Of a stretch of DNA of 64,000 nucleotides, positions 9,086 through 18,123 are shown piece by piece. Position numbers and translations under genes: made by a program. This stretch comes from Halorussus pelagicus (GTDB taxonomy: Archaea > Halobacteriota > Halobacteria > Halobacteriales > Haladaptataceae): NCBI RefSeq assembly GCF_004087835.1, contig NZ_CP035119.1, positions 868,001 through 932,000 on the forward strand, written 5' to 3'. Numbering within the stretch: position 1 is the first letter of the stretch; every line of letters begins with the position of its first letter. The notes under the pieces are model-generated. The model saw nothing but the letters and a program-made list of their open reading frames with translations, was not told the origin of the DNA and made no database searches.

Positions 9086-9788
9086 CTAGAATCCTGTGAG
9101 CGTCCCCTGCTCACCGTCACTACCACCATCCTCCTGGTCACTGCCATGGTCGTTGTTCTCGCCCTGGTCACCACGAACAACATGTGCGGCCTCTTCCAGG
9201 GACTCCACTTCCATTATGTCCGCCCGGACCCGGTCATCAACCTCTTCCTCGTAGTGAGTGCGTTGCTGCCCGCAGATCCTTCGTTCACCCGCCGCTCAAC
9301 TTTCTGATCGAGGGCATCACGGAGCTCATCCACGGGCGGGAGGCCGTCGCCGATCTTCACGAACAGTATTTGCCCGCGATACGCGGTGCCGTCGTCTTCA
9401 ATGAGGTGCATGTCCTGCCCGCTGCGGAGCGCCTTGTAGTCGCCGTGCACGTCCACGCCCGTGATATCGTCTGGCAACACGGGGTCCCGTCGTCCATCCA
9501 GTGCCGACTCGTTCCAGTCGGTCGATCGTCTGGGGGGACATTGTCGTCAACATCGAGTCCTGCGAGCGCGTCGCGGATCGCCGCGTGTGCTTCGCCGCGG
9601 TCGTCATTTGCACTGACGCACTCGGTCGCCATGAGCGCCTCGTTAGGAGTGTACTTGTACTGGGCTGTGACGGTCGCTCGCGCTGGGTTGGCTGCGACCT
9701 TGACATCTCCGTCGCCGTCTGCACAGTTGATGGTGATTTTGACATACTGGTTTGCGTCGTGTTTTATCGAGTCGATGCTCCGGGTCAT
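9086..9788 (-). pseudogene. Broken element gene, two frameshifts
   Basis: The coding signal runs on the minus strand from ATG 9788 but changes frame twice. Part one reads from MTRSIDSIKHDANQYVKI to LDVDDNV; it moves frame near the six-C run at about 9531-9536 and continues as DWNESALDGRRDPVLPDD, GVDVHGDYKALRSGQDMH and LPPVDELRDALDQKVERR; a second shift near 9270-9280 leads to THYEEEVDDRVRADIMEV and a tail ending GEQGTLTGF then TAG at 9086-9088. Each shift equals the loss of one base. Joined, the product would be about 233 residues, acidic, with a disordered C terminus, of no family I recognise. It follows a second broken gene, so this is either a decayed viral/plasmid segment or a base-calling problem. 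Confidence 0.7.
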
Positions 9789-9853
9789 TGTTCGATGTTG
9801 ATGTCGGCAGTGAATCCGAATATTGTCTGCCACTCGCGCGTCTCCATGTTCAC
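9785..9853 (-). CDS. Possible 22-codon leader-type ORF
   Basis: A short frame starting at GTG 9853 reads VNMETREWQTIFGFTADINI then EQ and stops with TGA whose bases overlap the ATG of the next gene (ATGA). The overlap hints at coupled translation. The frame is open further upstream into the previous gene, so a longer form is possible. Too short to judge by itself. Confidence 0.25.
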   Translation of the reverse strand: MNMETREWQTIFGFTADINIEQ

Positions 9854-9876
9854 ACTGCCGTCCTCGGCTGCGGGCG

Positions 9877-10293
9877 TTAGCAGTAATCGAGTGTGTCCTC
9901 GTACGCGGCTGCAGTGATGGTGTCACCAGCGCGAATGTCGCGGAGGACTGCGTAGCCGTAGTGCCCGCTGTCGCTGTCGTCTTTGTCGCCGTTGATCACG
10001 TCGCCGACGGCGATTCGCGTGAGGTGCTCGATATCGAGGGAGGGTCCATAGTTAGCAGTAGTCTCCGATAATGTAAAAACGCCTGTATTTGGGGGGTGTA
10101 GAACCTCTATCGCACCCATACGGAAGTATTGTCGTGCTGCCAGTCTACCATCCACACTGTCAATCAGTGCGGTCATGTCGGGGTCCGAGCTCGCTGCACT
10201 GTCGTTGACAAACCCGCATTCGCCGTCGCCTCAAATTCCCTTCGTAATATTGAGTGGCGAGATATCGGTGTGCTGCGTCGTGTCGCCCATCAT
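9877..10293 (-). pseudogene. Broken element gene with internal TGA
   Basis: From the paired ATGs at 10291-10293/10288-10290 the frame reads MGDTTQHTDISPLNITKGI, hits TGA at 10231-10233, and continues in the same frame as GDGECGFVNDSAASSDPD, then DSVDGRLAARQYFRMGAIEV and finally GHYGYAVLRDIRAGDT to a TGC-TAA end. The text after the stop is protein-like and acidic, so one codon (for example GGA) has probably changed to TGA. A shorter product from ATG 10176 (99 residues) remains possible. The full 138-codon protein is unrecognised; small structural or adaptor proteins of haloviruses have a similar size, but that is only an inference. Confidence 0.65.
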
Positions 10294-10386
10294 GTGACGT
10301 GACATCAGAGATACGGGGTGCCCAGTGGGTAGCCCATTCTGAAGGAGACAGGGCGCGTATACAACATTGATGAACCGGTTCAGAGT

Positions 10387-12339
10387 CTATTCTGCCGTTG
10401 ATAATTCACAATCCTCTGCCAGATGGGTTGCAAAATCAGTAGTCATGGGCGATCTGCATATCGGGCATATCTTAGCCTCATTTATAGTGTATTCCAGCTT
10501 TAGGAACTTGAACCAGAGTGTGTTCTCCGTGTACCAGAACCCTGGTTCACCGAGTTCGTACTCGATTCTTAGCGGTGCGAGTTCCAACTCGTTTTGTGGG
10601 ACATCGAACTGTGCTAAGACCCGTTCTAAATTGGAAACATCCTCCTGTAAAAACTCAACCAGGTCATCAGGCCCACCGTCAAAACCGGTCACATTAAAGC
10701 CTAAAGTGCTCCCAGGATCACCCCATTCCTCTTCAAAATTCTCTCTTCCCTCTTCCGTCTCGAACTCTAAATCATCGAACGATATTTCACCTGGATACTG
10801 GCCAACAACTTCAGAACGTACTGTCTGACCTAGCGGAAGTACTTCCTCCACGTAAACTGTGGTCATGTGATTGATTTCCCCGATTTCCCGTAACTCCTCT
10901 ACCGCATCAACAGCATCATCACGGGTAAGATCTGAGTCAAGGCATCGTTCGATCACCTTGCCTTGTCTCTTCGCTACAGTGAATGGAAGCGGGACCGGGA
11001 TACGCTCCCCACTGATCTTCTGCAGCAAAGCCAACTGCTCAATTTCTTCTTTCGGTAGCGGTTTCTCCTCCGCCGGCTCATAACCCAAATCTTCCGGGTG
11101 ACCGGTATCAATCTCTTCATCAGCTTGCTCGTCATAAACGATAATCTCAGCAACACCGTCTTCTTCCAGCTCAACCTCTTCCAGTTTTAATAATTCATGG
11201 TACTGAAGCACATCCAAATCAGCGATATCAATATCAAAATCAAGGCCCAGAATCGGCTGAGGAGAGAGACCGACTAACCCTTTCTGCAGTATCGTGATCA
11301 ACAAAGGGAACTCATCACTGGGTTCTTCGTCGAACCGTGTTTTGATATAGAGAGTCCGGTGATTGACCTCAATCCGGGCTGGAAACGTCAATTCCCTCGG
11401 TACCTGCAACTCCTCTAACTCCTCGATCTTGGGTAGTATGATCACACCGCTTTGGTGGGTTGCGGTCAGCCACTCCTGCTCCGGGTCGTCGTCGGTCTCT
11501 TTGAATCTGAAAAACGAGAGATCTACTGGTTCCTCAGTGGTGGCCGCGTTGGAAACCCGTTTCAGGTAGTTGAAAACCCGGTGAACCTTCTCAACGATTT
11601 GCAGTGAGTGGTCGATCAGGTACTCGATCGGAATGGTTACCAGGTATGGTTGGCCTTGGTCGTTTTTGCAGATGAAGACGACAAAGTCCATATCCAGATC
11701 GACACTAGTTTCTTCCTCGTTACCATGGCTGAGAGTGAACGAGTTTTCGGCCTGTGGAAGAGCTCGGTTCCCGTGTTTTACCGCGTTATAGACCTCGTGG
11801 AAGTAGAGATAGAATTCCCCGATTCGTCGGATGTTCGTATCTAAAACGTCTATTGATTGGTCGATCGCTTCTTCGACTTCTTCCTCGGAGACTTCGTCGT
11901 CCTCGATATTGTCGATGAATACGTAGCCAAACAATCTCTCTAGCGTATCCCGGTAATCCTCATTGATATCGTGACGGTGGAAAAACTCATCTTCTGTACC
12001 ATCATTCAGGCTTTCAAAGAAAGACCGCAGCTGCTTCGGTCGAGTTTGAATCAGGTTTTCAAGGAGGTCCTCTCTTCCCTTGATGTATGAGAGAAGGTAG
12101 ATCCCAAACGCTTCCACGTACTGAATCGAGGACTGGAAGACTTCGATTTGGGAGTGAATCCTCACCTCTTCCTCCTTTCCATCAGCATCGATATCGACCC
12201 CGGCTTCCGCTTTTTGGTAGGCGTCTTGTATGTAGTAGTATAGAAGATCCGGGTCATGAGTTGTGTCCACAAATTCTCCTGCAGTGCGGGTTTCTGAACC
12301 AGAACTAAATTCCACACCTTCCAGAGGACTATCTGTCAT
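10387..12339 (-). CDS. Large protein with C-terminal C2HC zinc finger, possible HEPN-like region
   Basis: A 650-residue protein I cannot assign to a named family. The first 230 residues are helical; the segment FHEVYNAVKHGNRALPQ (near residue 185) resembles the N-x-x-K-H-G motif of HEPN/Apea-like ribonuclease domains, but this is tentative. The middle contains beta-rich stretches and a long acidic section with EIEQLALLQKISGERIP. The C terminus has CPICRSP...H....C, a CxxC-x11-H-x4-C finger (about residues 625-645). It has its own TATA box at 12365-12372. It lies 207 bp downstream of, and on the same strand as, the nuclease-like pair, so the three may form one defence unit. Codon use is AT-richer than the chromosome. 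Confidence 0.85.
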   Translation of the reverse strand: MTDSPLEGVEFSSGSETRTAGEFVDTTHDPDLLYYYIQDAYQKAEAGVDIDADGKEEEVRIHSQIEVFQSSIQYVEAFGIYLLSYIKGREDLLENLIQTRPKQLRSFFESLNDGTEDEFFHRHDINEDYRDTLERLFGYVFIDNIEDDEVSEEEVEEAIDQSIDVLDTNIRRIGEFYLYFHEVYNAVKHGNRALPQAENSFTLSHGNEEETSVDLDMDFVVFICKNDQGQPYLVTIPIEYLIDHSLQIVEKVHRVFNYLKRVSNAATTEEPVDLSFFRFKETDDDPEQEWLTATHQSGVIILPKIEELEELQVPRELTFPARIEVNHRTLYIKTRFDEEPSDEFPLLITILQKGLVGLSPQPILGLDFDIDIADLDVLQYHELLKLEEVELEEDGVAEIIVYDEQADEEIDTGHPEDLGYEPAEEKPLPKEEIEQLALLQKISGERIPVPLPFTVAKRQGKVIERCLDSDLTRDDAVDAVEELREIGEINHMTTVYVEEVLPLGQTVRSEVVGQYPGEISFDDLEFETEEGRENFEEEWGDPGSTLGFNVTGFDGGPDDLVEFLQEDVSNLERVLAQFDVPQNELELAPLRIEYELGEPGFWYTENTLWFKFLKLEYTINEAKICPICRSPMTTDFATHLAEDCELSTAE

Positions 12340-12364
12340 ATACCATTATCAAATCCGTTCTTTG

Positions 12365-12372
12365 TATATAAT
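12365..12372 (-). promoter_or_regulatory. TATA box of the 650-residue gene
   Basis: TATATAAT on the plus strand (ATTATATA on the coding strand) lies 26-33 nt before the ATG at 12339. This spacing predicts a leaderless transcript and shows that the gene can be expressed apart from the two genes upstream. Confidence 0.55.
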
Positions 12373-12546
12373 ATTCTACGGTTCTTGGTAGTCTAACGCT
12401 TTTCTGGATCCCGGTCACCCGCTTTTTAGCTCGGGGTAGGTACGGTGTCAAGTTGCTGTATAGAATGTAGATAGTGTTTGATCAATAGGTACTCAACAAA
12501 GCAGACCGAGTCTATCAGAGAAAACCCAAGCCCAAACAGATCTGGA

Positions 12547-13440
12547 TTAGAACTCACCCAACTTCTTTTGAGCCAGTTCTTCCTCAAGGTCAGCAATAAA
12601 TTCGTCCGCCTTATTCCGCAGAGCCTGGAACGAACTCGATTTTCGGAACCACGCTGGCTGATTGTCCTTCTGCACCTTCCGCAGATGCTCATCTAACCCT
12701 TTCTTATTGTACTTATCAAGGAAGTCCTCACCCCACGACCGCAACTCCTTCTTTTTCTCCTCACTCATCGAACCCCAGAGCTTGTGCGACTCAGCCAACA
12801 ACTCATCCACGTTGAACGGATCTGAACCATACTCACCCGCCAGTTGAATTGCAGCATTCAGCATATAGATACAGAACTGAGTATGATCCTCATCCTCAGC
12901 ATCAAACGGATAGTAATCCGTCGGGATGTCCTTCCCATGAGGCACCTCAATCGGGAACGCATCATCCAGATCGGGTTCTCCAAACCCTTCTGACCCGACA
13001 ATTTCGATACGAAGGTTCGAATCCCCAACGTGTGCCTCAAACTGCACTGTCGTGAAAGCGAACTCGCTCAAGTCATGGATATCGGCCAGATCACCGAACG
13101 AAGAGTATGAGAAGTCGGCACTCAGTTCCTCAGGAGGAACACCCTGGACAGCCCCCCGAAGCACTAGTTGGTCGGGATTCCGAACGGCTGTTTCGTACCG
13201 CTCGTTCTGATGGTCTTTCAGGTGATATGATTTGAAATCCAATAACAGACTGTGGTTGCGCCGATGAGCAGTCAGAATTAAATCCGGCTGAATATAGTCC
13301 CCCTTGATAGTGAACCCCGGCTCAATGATATCCACGGTGTACCCGAGTTTAGCGAGGGTGTCCGGGAATCGGTCGTCTAGTTGGCACAAACCAATCCACG
13401 CATTCATCTGTACCGTATGAGGCGACAGATAGTACGTCAT
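12547..13440 (-). CDS. Putative PD-(D/E)xK-type nuclease
   Basis: A 297-residue protein. The block PDLILTAHRRNHSLLLDFKS (residues about 52-71) fits the PD-x(n)-(D/E)xK catalytic core of restriction-like nucleases: Pro-Asp, a hydrophobic strand, then Asp-Phe-Lys. The rest is predicted mixed alpha/beta, with a C-terminal charged helical part (EEKKKELRSWGEDFLDKYNK, EELAQKKLGEF). Its ATG overlaps the stop of the upstream 390-residue gene as ATGA, so the two are translated together and probably act together. The nuclease call rests on one motif and the context of a defence zone; target unknown. Confidence 0.8.
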   Translation of the reverse strand: MTYYLSPHTVQMNAWIGLCQLDDRFPDTLAKLGYTVDIIEPGFTIKGDYIQPDLILTAHRRNHSLLLDFKSYHLKDHQNERYETAVRNPDQLVLRGAVQGVPPEELSADFSYSSFGDLADIHDLSEFAFTTVQFEAHVGDSNLRIEIVGSEGFGEPDLDDAFPIEVPHGKDIPTDYYPFDAEDEDHTQFCIYMLNAAIQLAGEYGSDPFNVDELLAESHKLWGSMSEEKKKELRSWGEDFLDKYNKKGLDEHLRKVQKDNQPAWFRKSSSFQALRNKADEFIADLEEELAQKKLGEF

Positions 13441-14609
13441 TGTGCAGTCAGACCAACCTTCGAGTTCGACGGGTCACTTCGCTCGCCAAAGGAGGCCTCT
13501 GCATCGTAGTACCGCTGGATATTCGAGAAAATCCGCAAGGCAGTGTTCCCACATGCATCGTCTGGGAGATAGAGGCGAATCCAGTCCCGCTTGATCTCCA
13601 GCGTGAAGCTGTCGTTGTTATGGAGATCGGTACCTCGAACCTTGTAGTAGTCGTCCGCAATCCAGGTACCAACCCCCCAGAGTCGCAGTGGTTTCGTGGC
13701 GGAGGTAATGCTGTCGGCGAACTCTTTCAGATTCTCAACCGAGTTGGCGAGATTGATTACTATCGGTGTTCCCTCAATAGATTGGCCTGATGAATGGCGT
13801 TCATCCTCCTCAGCCTCGATTTCTCGGATTGGATATCCAATCCGCCCTTCTTCCTCGATCCCTCGAATGAGGTCTGCATAGAGGTCGCGGATGATTTCGA
13901 CGAACGATAGATGTGCTTGGATGTCATCACCGCCTCTAGTAGTTATCCGACCATTATTGTCGATCCGCTCAATTACGACTCCCTCCTCCATTTCTCGGCG
14001 AATTTTCACCGAGGACAACGACAGGAACCGCTTCAGGTCAGCGTCGCTCAATGCATCCAGCAGCCAGCTCGTACCCTGTCCTGAACTCTGAATCGACAGC
14101 TCGCCAAATGGGAGATGTTCGTCAATATACTCTTCAGAAAACACGTCCTCAGCGTCGTAATTGATGCCTGCACCTTGGAATTCGCCAAGCTTAGTGAAGT
14201 AACGTTGTAGCTGCGCCGGGAACCAGAGATAATCCAGCCCACTTCGCTCCGCCATGATCAAGTCCTCCATCGCGTCCTTCGCTGGTCGGGACTTCTCGAT
14301 TGAATAGAACGTCCAGAACCGCTCATCCTGACTATCCAAATAGAACGACAGAATTTCCTCTTCATCTTCGTCGCTTGAAGTATCGATGAGCACCTCAAAC
14401 AAGCTGTAATCCACCTCCCCGACAGTCACATGCTCGAATTGTTCCTCAAGCGTGGTGGGTTCAATATTAGTTTCCACGAGGAAGGATTTGAGCATATTCT
14501 GTTTGTAGTTCAGCCTCTGCTCCTCCAACAGTTGGTCATATGTTCCTTCTATGACATGCTGGAAATGCTCGTATAGTTCCCGTCGATCCGTCGGTTCTAG
14601 AGGTGGCAT
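13437..14609 (-). CDS. Unknown protein coupled to the nuclease gene
   Basis: A 390-residue acidic protein of no family I recognise. Residues 1-60 are helical (ELYEHFQHVIEGTYDQLLEE), residues 65-130 look beta-rich (DYSLFEVLIDTSSDEDEEE, ERFWTFYSIEKSRPAKDA), and the centre has RRFLSLSSVKIRREM-like alternating strands. The last part (LWGVGTWIADDYYKVRGTD, FTLEIKRDWIRLYLPDD) suggests another beta domain. It is the first gene of the pair with the PD-(D/E)xK protein (4-bp overlap). A sensor or specificity role is only an inference from gene order. Confidence 0.8.
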   Translation of the reverse strand: MPPLEPTDRRELYEHFQHVIEGTYDQLLEEQRLNYKQNMLKSFLVETNIEPTTLEEQFEHVTVGEVDYSLFEVLIDTSSDEDEEEILSFYLDSQDERFWTFYSIEKSRPAKDAMEDLIMAERSGLDYLWFPAQLQRYFTKLGEFQGAGINYDAEDVFSEEYIDEHLPFGELSIQSSGQGTSWLLDALSDADLKRFLSLSSVKIRREMEEGVVIERIDNNGRITTRGGDDIQAHLSFVEIIRDLYADLIRGIEEEGRIGYPIREIEAEEDERHSSGQSIEGTPIVINLANSVENLKEFADSITSATKPLRLWGVGTWIADDYYKVRGTDLHNNDSFTLEIKRDWIRLYLPDDACGNTALRIFSNIQRYYDAEASFGERSDPSNSKVGLTAQ

Positions 14610-14937
14610 AGGTAATTCACGAAATCGTCCCTTGGTTGCCCATTGGCGTATAACGGTTGAAAGGATTTGGCATAGGCCGTAAGTGAAATTCTCGGTGCAG
14701 TCGTTTCTGCTAATCTGAGGTACAGATGAGCTTGATCACAGGTGGTGAGATATCCCTTGCTCTGGGGTGAGCAACCACCAGCGCCGAACTGGTTAAGGAA
14801 AGACCATACTAAGACGTGACCCGCGAGCGGTTAGACGTGAGCACGGATGGCGGCAAGTGAGAAGCAGGAATAGGGGCACACCGACCACACAGAATGGGAG
14901 CCTAAGAACCCCCAGCAGTACGAAAAGCAACGCATTG
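14610..14937. other. Intergenic stretch
   Basis: About 330 bp. A TATA-like TTATAC on the minus strand (about 14649-14655) lies roughly 40 nt before the 390-residue gene. Otherwise I see no gene or repeat. Confidence 0.5.
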
Positions 14938-15201
14938 TCACCGCCACCTTGATTCGATATTGGTCCGGTAGTACAACTGGAGTACAGACGTGTTACAGCA
15001 GTCCTTCACCGTCTGTGGCGGGTAGCGGTCGTGGACATTCTGAAGATTCTCCTCGCTCTCAATGAGGTGCGTCAGCGCTGCGTCGATGACGTCACTCCGC
15101 GGCGGGTCATCGTCTGGTCCATCGGAGACAATCTCGCTCGTCTTGTCGAAGAGGATCTTCCGTTCGTCGGTCAGCTTCAGACTGGTTCTGTCGGTTGCCA
15201 T
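14938..15201 (-). CDS. Small RHH-like regulator of haloarchaeal elements
   Basis: An 87-residue protein starting MATDRTSLKLTDERKILFDK and then SDVIDAALTHLIESEENL. This layout (a short beta strand TSLKLTDE, then helices with PPRSDVIDAALTHL) matches a family found on many haloarchaeal plasmids and proviruses and resembles ribbon-helix-helix DNA-binding proteins, for which a polar TSLKL strand reads the major groove. It probably represses promoters of the element. The C terminus (CCNTSVLQLYYRTNIESRWR) differs from relatives I recall and may be a replaced tail. Confidence 0.75.
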   Translation of the reverse strand: MATDRTSLKLTDERKILFDKTSEIVSDGPDDDPPRSDVIDAALTHLIESEENLQNVHDRYPPQTVKDCCNTSVLQLYYRTNIESRWR

Positions 15202-15951
15202 GGTTGTTTAAGTACGAGAGTATGCACGCGGGTGCTAGTGTGTCGTTCTAAGGTGAACGAGAGTCCATCCGATATAAAGGGGGCACCGGTCCCAGGCGTG
15301 AACGACGTGGACATAGGTCGGGAAGCAGGCGAATCTATGTACCCGTCACTCTGCCGACGCGCTGCGAGGTGCATACATCCGGACGACCGTATACATCTGA
15401 GCACAACCCGTGGGGGCGGCCTCGAAGACCCGGTTCCAGATGCTTGGACACCCGTCCGTTTTACATACAGACAGTTGCTCCTGGACCGCCACAGAAAGTT
15501 GGAAAGTTTGCCTACACGCTGTTCATCCGATTTTGAGGAGAGATTTGAGAACGGAGGGTGTCCGGAACTTTACGTCTTCCTCTTCTGCCAGTTTCACATC
15601 CACAGCAGAAATTTCGGACAAGGGGTCCAAGACCGGTGATAATATGGAGATGCTTCATTTGGGACGTGGTCACAGCAGATGTTCTCTAACAACCCTATGC
15701 AATCTGGCGGTTATCATTTGGGAATCGCGCGGTAGTTCGTTAGAAATTGAACCATATTGTCAGTTCGATTCCGAGTACGTTGCCATGTACGTACTCGTGT
15801 ACACCTGAAAGCATTCACGTAAGTACATCCGTCCGTACTCACTCCTGGACGGACAGAACGATATACCAGCGCTTCGTGTGTATTGTGCATCTCAACGAGA
15901 AGTTATATTCGCTAGCACAGGCGATGTGTTAGTAACAACCCGGAGCACAGA
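15202..15951. other. Long intergenic region with GTAC palindromes
   Basis: About 750 bp without a convincing gene. It contains the 16-bp sequence GTACGTACTCGTGTAC at 15787-15802, surrounded by further GTAC and GTCCGTAC words to about 15850; the same 16 bp occurs at 26313-26328. On the minus strand near 15515-15620 a short reading stretch ends RTPSVLKSLLKIG before TGA but lacks a start. TTATATTC at 15903-15910 is a TATA candidate for the TBP gene. Confidence 0.5.
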
Positions 15952-16500
15952 ATGGAAATTGTAAGTACAATGGGTAGTGGCTCGCTCGGACGAGAAATTG
16001 ATTTAGAGACGCTCGTATCCGAGTTGGAGAACCATCTGGGTGAAATCGTAGACGCGAATTTTCACGGCCCCTCAATGGTCACTGTTCGACTGAAGGAGAA
16101 CGGACCGGCCTACACTATATATCGAACAGGTACGTTCCAAATTCGTGGTGCTGGGACCGAACTGCTGCTAACAGAAGCCTTCCGGCAATTTGAGGAAGTC
16201 CTTGATGATATCGGCGTCGATACCACCGAAACTGAATTCAAACAAGTGACCTCTGTGTTTATGGAAGATCTCGGACGTGAAATCAATCTGGAAGCATTTG
16301 CTATTGCACTCGGGCTTGAATATATCGAATACGAACCCGAGCAGTTTCCTGGCTTGATTTACCGCCCAACCCAATATGATGTCACTCTCTTGGTTTTCGC
16401 TAGCGGGAAGGTTATTATCGGCGGTACAACTGACAACAAACACGCTAAGTCCGCGACTCAGCATCTCAGAGACCAGCTCTCTATTTTCGATGATTGCTGA
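15952..16500 (+). CDS. Divergent TATA-box-binding protein paralog
   Basis: A 182-residue TBP. The second repeat is clearly canonical: DLGREINLEAFAIALGLEYI, EYEPEQFPGLIYRP and TLLVFASGKVIIGG, including the two Phe residues that wedge into TATA DNA. The first repeat begins MGSGSLGREIDLETLVSELE but then loses the EPEQFPGL block (it reads VRLKENGPAYTIYRTGTFQI), so one half of the DNA saddle is altered. Core haloarchaeal TBPs keep both. It lies 54 bp upstream of hsdM on the same strand. A role in directing a TFB to element or RM promoters is an inference. It is not the housekeeping TBP. Confidence 0.9.
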   Translation: MEIVSTMGSGSLGREIDLETLVSELENHLGEIVDANFHGPSMVTVRLKENGPAYTIYRTGTFQIRGAGTELLLTEAFRQFEEVLDDIGVDTTETEFKQVTSVFMEDLGREINLEAFAIALGLEYIEYEPEQFPGLIYRPTQYDVTLLVFASGKVIIGGTTDNKHAKSATQHLRDQLSIFDDC

Positions 16501-16554
16501 CTGCAGTGGATCAGTAAGCAAAATTTGAAGTTCCTAACCGCTCGTGGTTGTTAT

Positions 16555-18123
16555 ATGAGTATCAATAACGGCGACGGGGAATTCGAAGAAAGCCTCTGGC
16601 AATCTGCTGAGGGGCTTCGCGGGCCCGTCGAATCTGCTCAGTACAAGCATATCGTTCTCGGTCTCCTTTTTCAGAAGTATATGTCGGATGCATTTGAACA
16701 GCGCCGTGAAGAGTTGCGGGATCTAACTTACGACGAAGACTCGATTTACTATTGCGGTAACGACGATGAAGAACGCCAGTTCATTCTGGAAGACAAGGAC
16801 GCATACCACGGTGAGAACGTGTTCTACGTTCCCCAGGAGGCGCAGTGGAAGTATCTTATCGACAATGCGACCGACCCCAATATCGGCTCACAAATTGATG
16901 ATGCAATGCGTGCCATTGAGGAAGAAAACCCAGAACGTCTTGATGGGATGCTGCCAAAACGATATTCGCGCATCCCGCAAGATACCTTGGAAGGCTTACT
17001 CAACGAATTCTCCGAGCTAGACCTTGGTAACGGAAAAGATACTCAGGATCAAGACATCTTCGGTCGAGTTTACGAGTACTTCATCAAGGAATTCGCGCGG
17101 CAAGAAGGACATCGTGGTGGTGAGTTCTACACGCCAAAACACGTAGTAGAACTGTTAGTTGAGATATTGGAACCCTTTGAGGGACGCATTTTTGACCCAT
17201 TCTGTGGATCCGGTGGAATGTTCGTTCAGAGTCATAAGTTCCTAGAGCGAAAGGGGGTAGACGAAAGCCAGATTTCCATCTTTGGTCAAGAGGTTAACGA
17301 TGCCACCTGGCGTATCTGTAAGATGAATCTCTATCTTCGTGGTATCGATGGTAATATTCAACTTGGGGACAGTATTCGGAAAGATCAATTTCCTAATCTC
17401 CGTGCAGACAAGATCATTACGAATCCGCCGTTCAATATGAGCGAGTGGGGGAAAGAGACAGTGTCGGAGGAAGACTCTCGTTTCAAGTATGGGATGCCCC
17501 CATCGAACAACGCGAATTTCGCCTTCATACAGCATATGCTGTCGCATCTTGATGATGACGGGATGGCCGGTACCGTCATGGCAAACGGTTCGATGTCTAT
17601 CCAAGGCCAAGAGGGTGAAATTAGAAAAGAAATAGTTGAAGATGATCTCCTTGATGCAGTCATCACTCTACCTGATGAACTGTTCTATACAACTTCAATT
17701 CCTGTTTGCATCTGGATACTTAGTCGCGGAAAAGATTCAGATGAATACAGAGATCGGAGCGGTGAAACTCTATTCATCAACGCCACCGAATTACACGAAT
17801 CAATTGACCGTACACAGAATCGTCTAACTGAAGGTCATATACAAAAAATTGCTGACACCGTTCGTGCTTATCGGGGTGAAGAAAATGTCGAAGCGTATGA
17901 GGACAAAACAGGATTTTGTAAAGTTACAACGACTGATGAGATCGAGGATAACAATTATATGATTACTCCCGGTCGGTATGTTGGAATCGAACGTGACGAC
18001 GGTGACGGAATCCCATACGAGGTAAAAATGGAGGAATTGAGCGCAGAATTACGCGAGCAATTCACACGTTCGAACGAGCTCCAGGAAGAAATTGGAAAGA
18101 ACTTGGAGGAACTAGGATTTTGA
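16555..18123 (+). CDS. hsdM: Type I restriction-modification system, methyltransferase subunit
   Basis: An N6-adenine DNA methyltransferase that forms M2S1 with HsdS. The N-terminal HsdM helical domain (ESLWQSAEGLRGPVESAQYK) is followed by the S-adenosylmethionine motif FDPFCGSGGMFVQS and the catalytic NPPFNMSEWG. The C terminus is a coiled region (ELREQFTRSNELQEEIGKNL) that packs on HsdS. The start at 16555 gives MSINNGDGEFEES; an in-frame ATG 30 bp upstream is less likely. The TGA stop overlaps the proposed TTG start of hsdS. With 522 residues it is full length. The methylation target cannot be read from sequence. Confidence 0.97.
   Translation: MSINNGDGEFEESLWQSAEGLRGPVESAQYKHIVLGLLFQKYMSDAFEQRREELRDLTYDEDSIYYCGNDDEERQFILEDKDAYHGENVFYVPQEAQWKYLIDNATDPNIGSQIDDAMRAIEEENPERLDGMLPKRYSRIPQDTLEGLLNEFSELDLGNGKDTQDQDIFGRVYEYFIKEFARQEGHRGGEFYTPKHVVELLVEILEPFEGRIFDPFCGSGGMFVQSHKFLERKGVDESQISIFGQEVNDATWRICKMNLYLRGIDGNIQLGDSIRKDQFPNLRADKIITNPPFNMSEWGKETVSEEDSRFKYGMPPSNNANFAFIQHMLSHLDDDGMAGTVMANGSMSIQGQEGEIRKEIVEDDLLDAVITLPDELFYTTSIPVCIWILSRGKDSDEYRDRSGETLFINATELHESIDRTQNRLTEGHIQKIADTVRAYRGEENVEAYEDKTGFCKVTTTDEIEDNNYMITPGRYVGIERDDGDGIPYEVKMEELSAELREQFTRSNELQEEIGKNLEELGF

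Noticed and set aside
10231-10233. In-frame TGA as selenocysteine or pyrrolysine readthrough
   Set aside because: TGA is not the pyrrolysine codon, no SECIS-like structure is evident, and neighbouring genes are broken too, so decay or a base error is simpler.
15410-15808. Plus-strand frame upstream of the TBP gene
   Set aside because: Ser/Thr/Cys-rich text without domain character; the region carries repeats instead.
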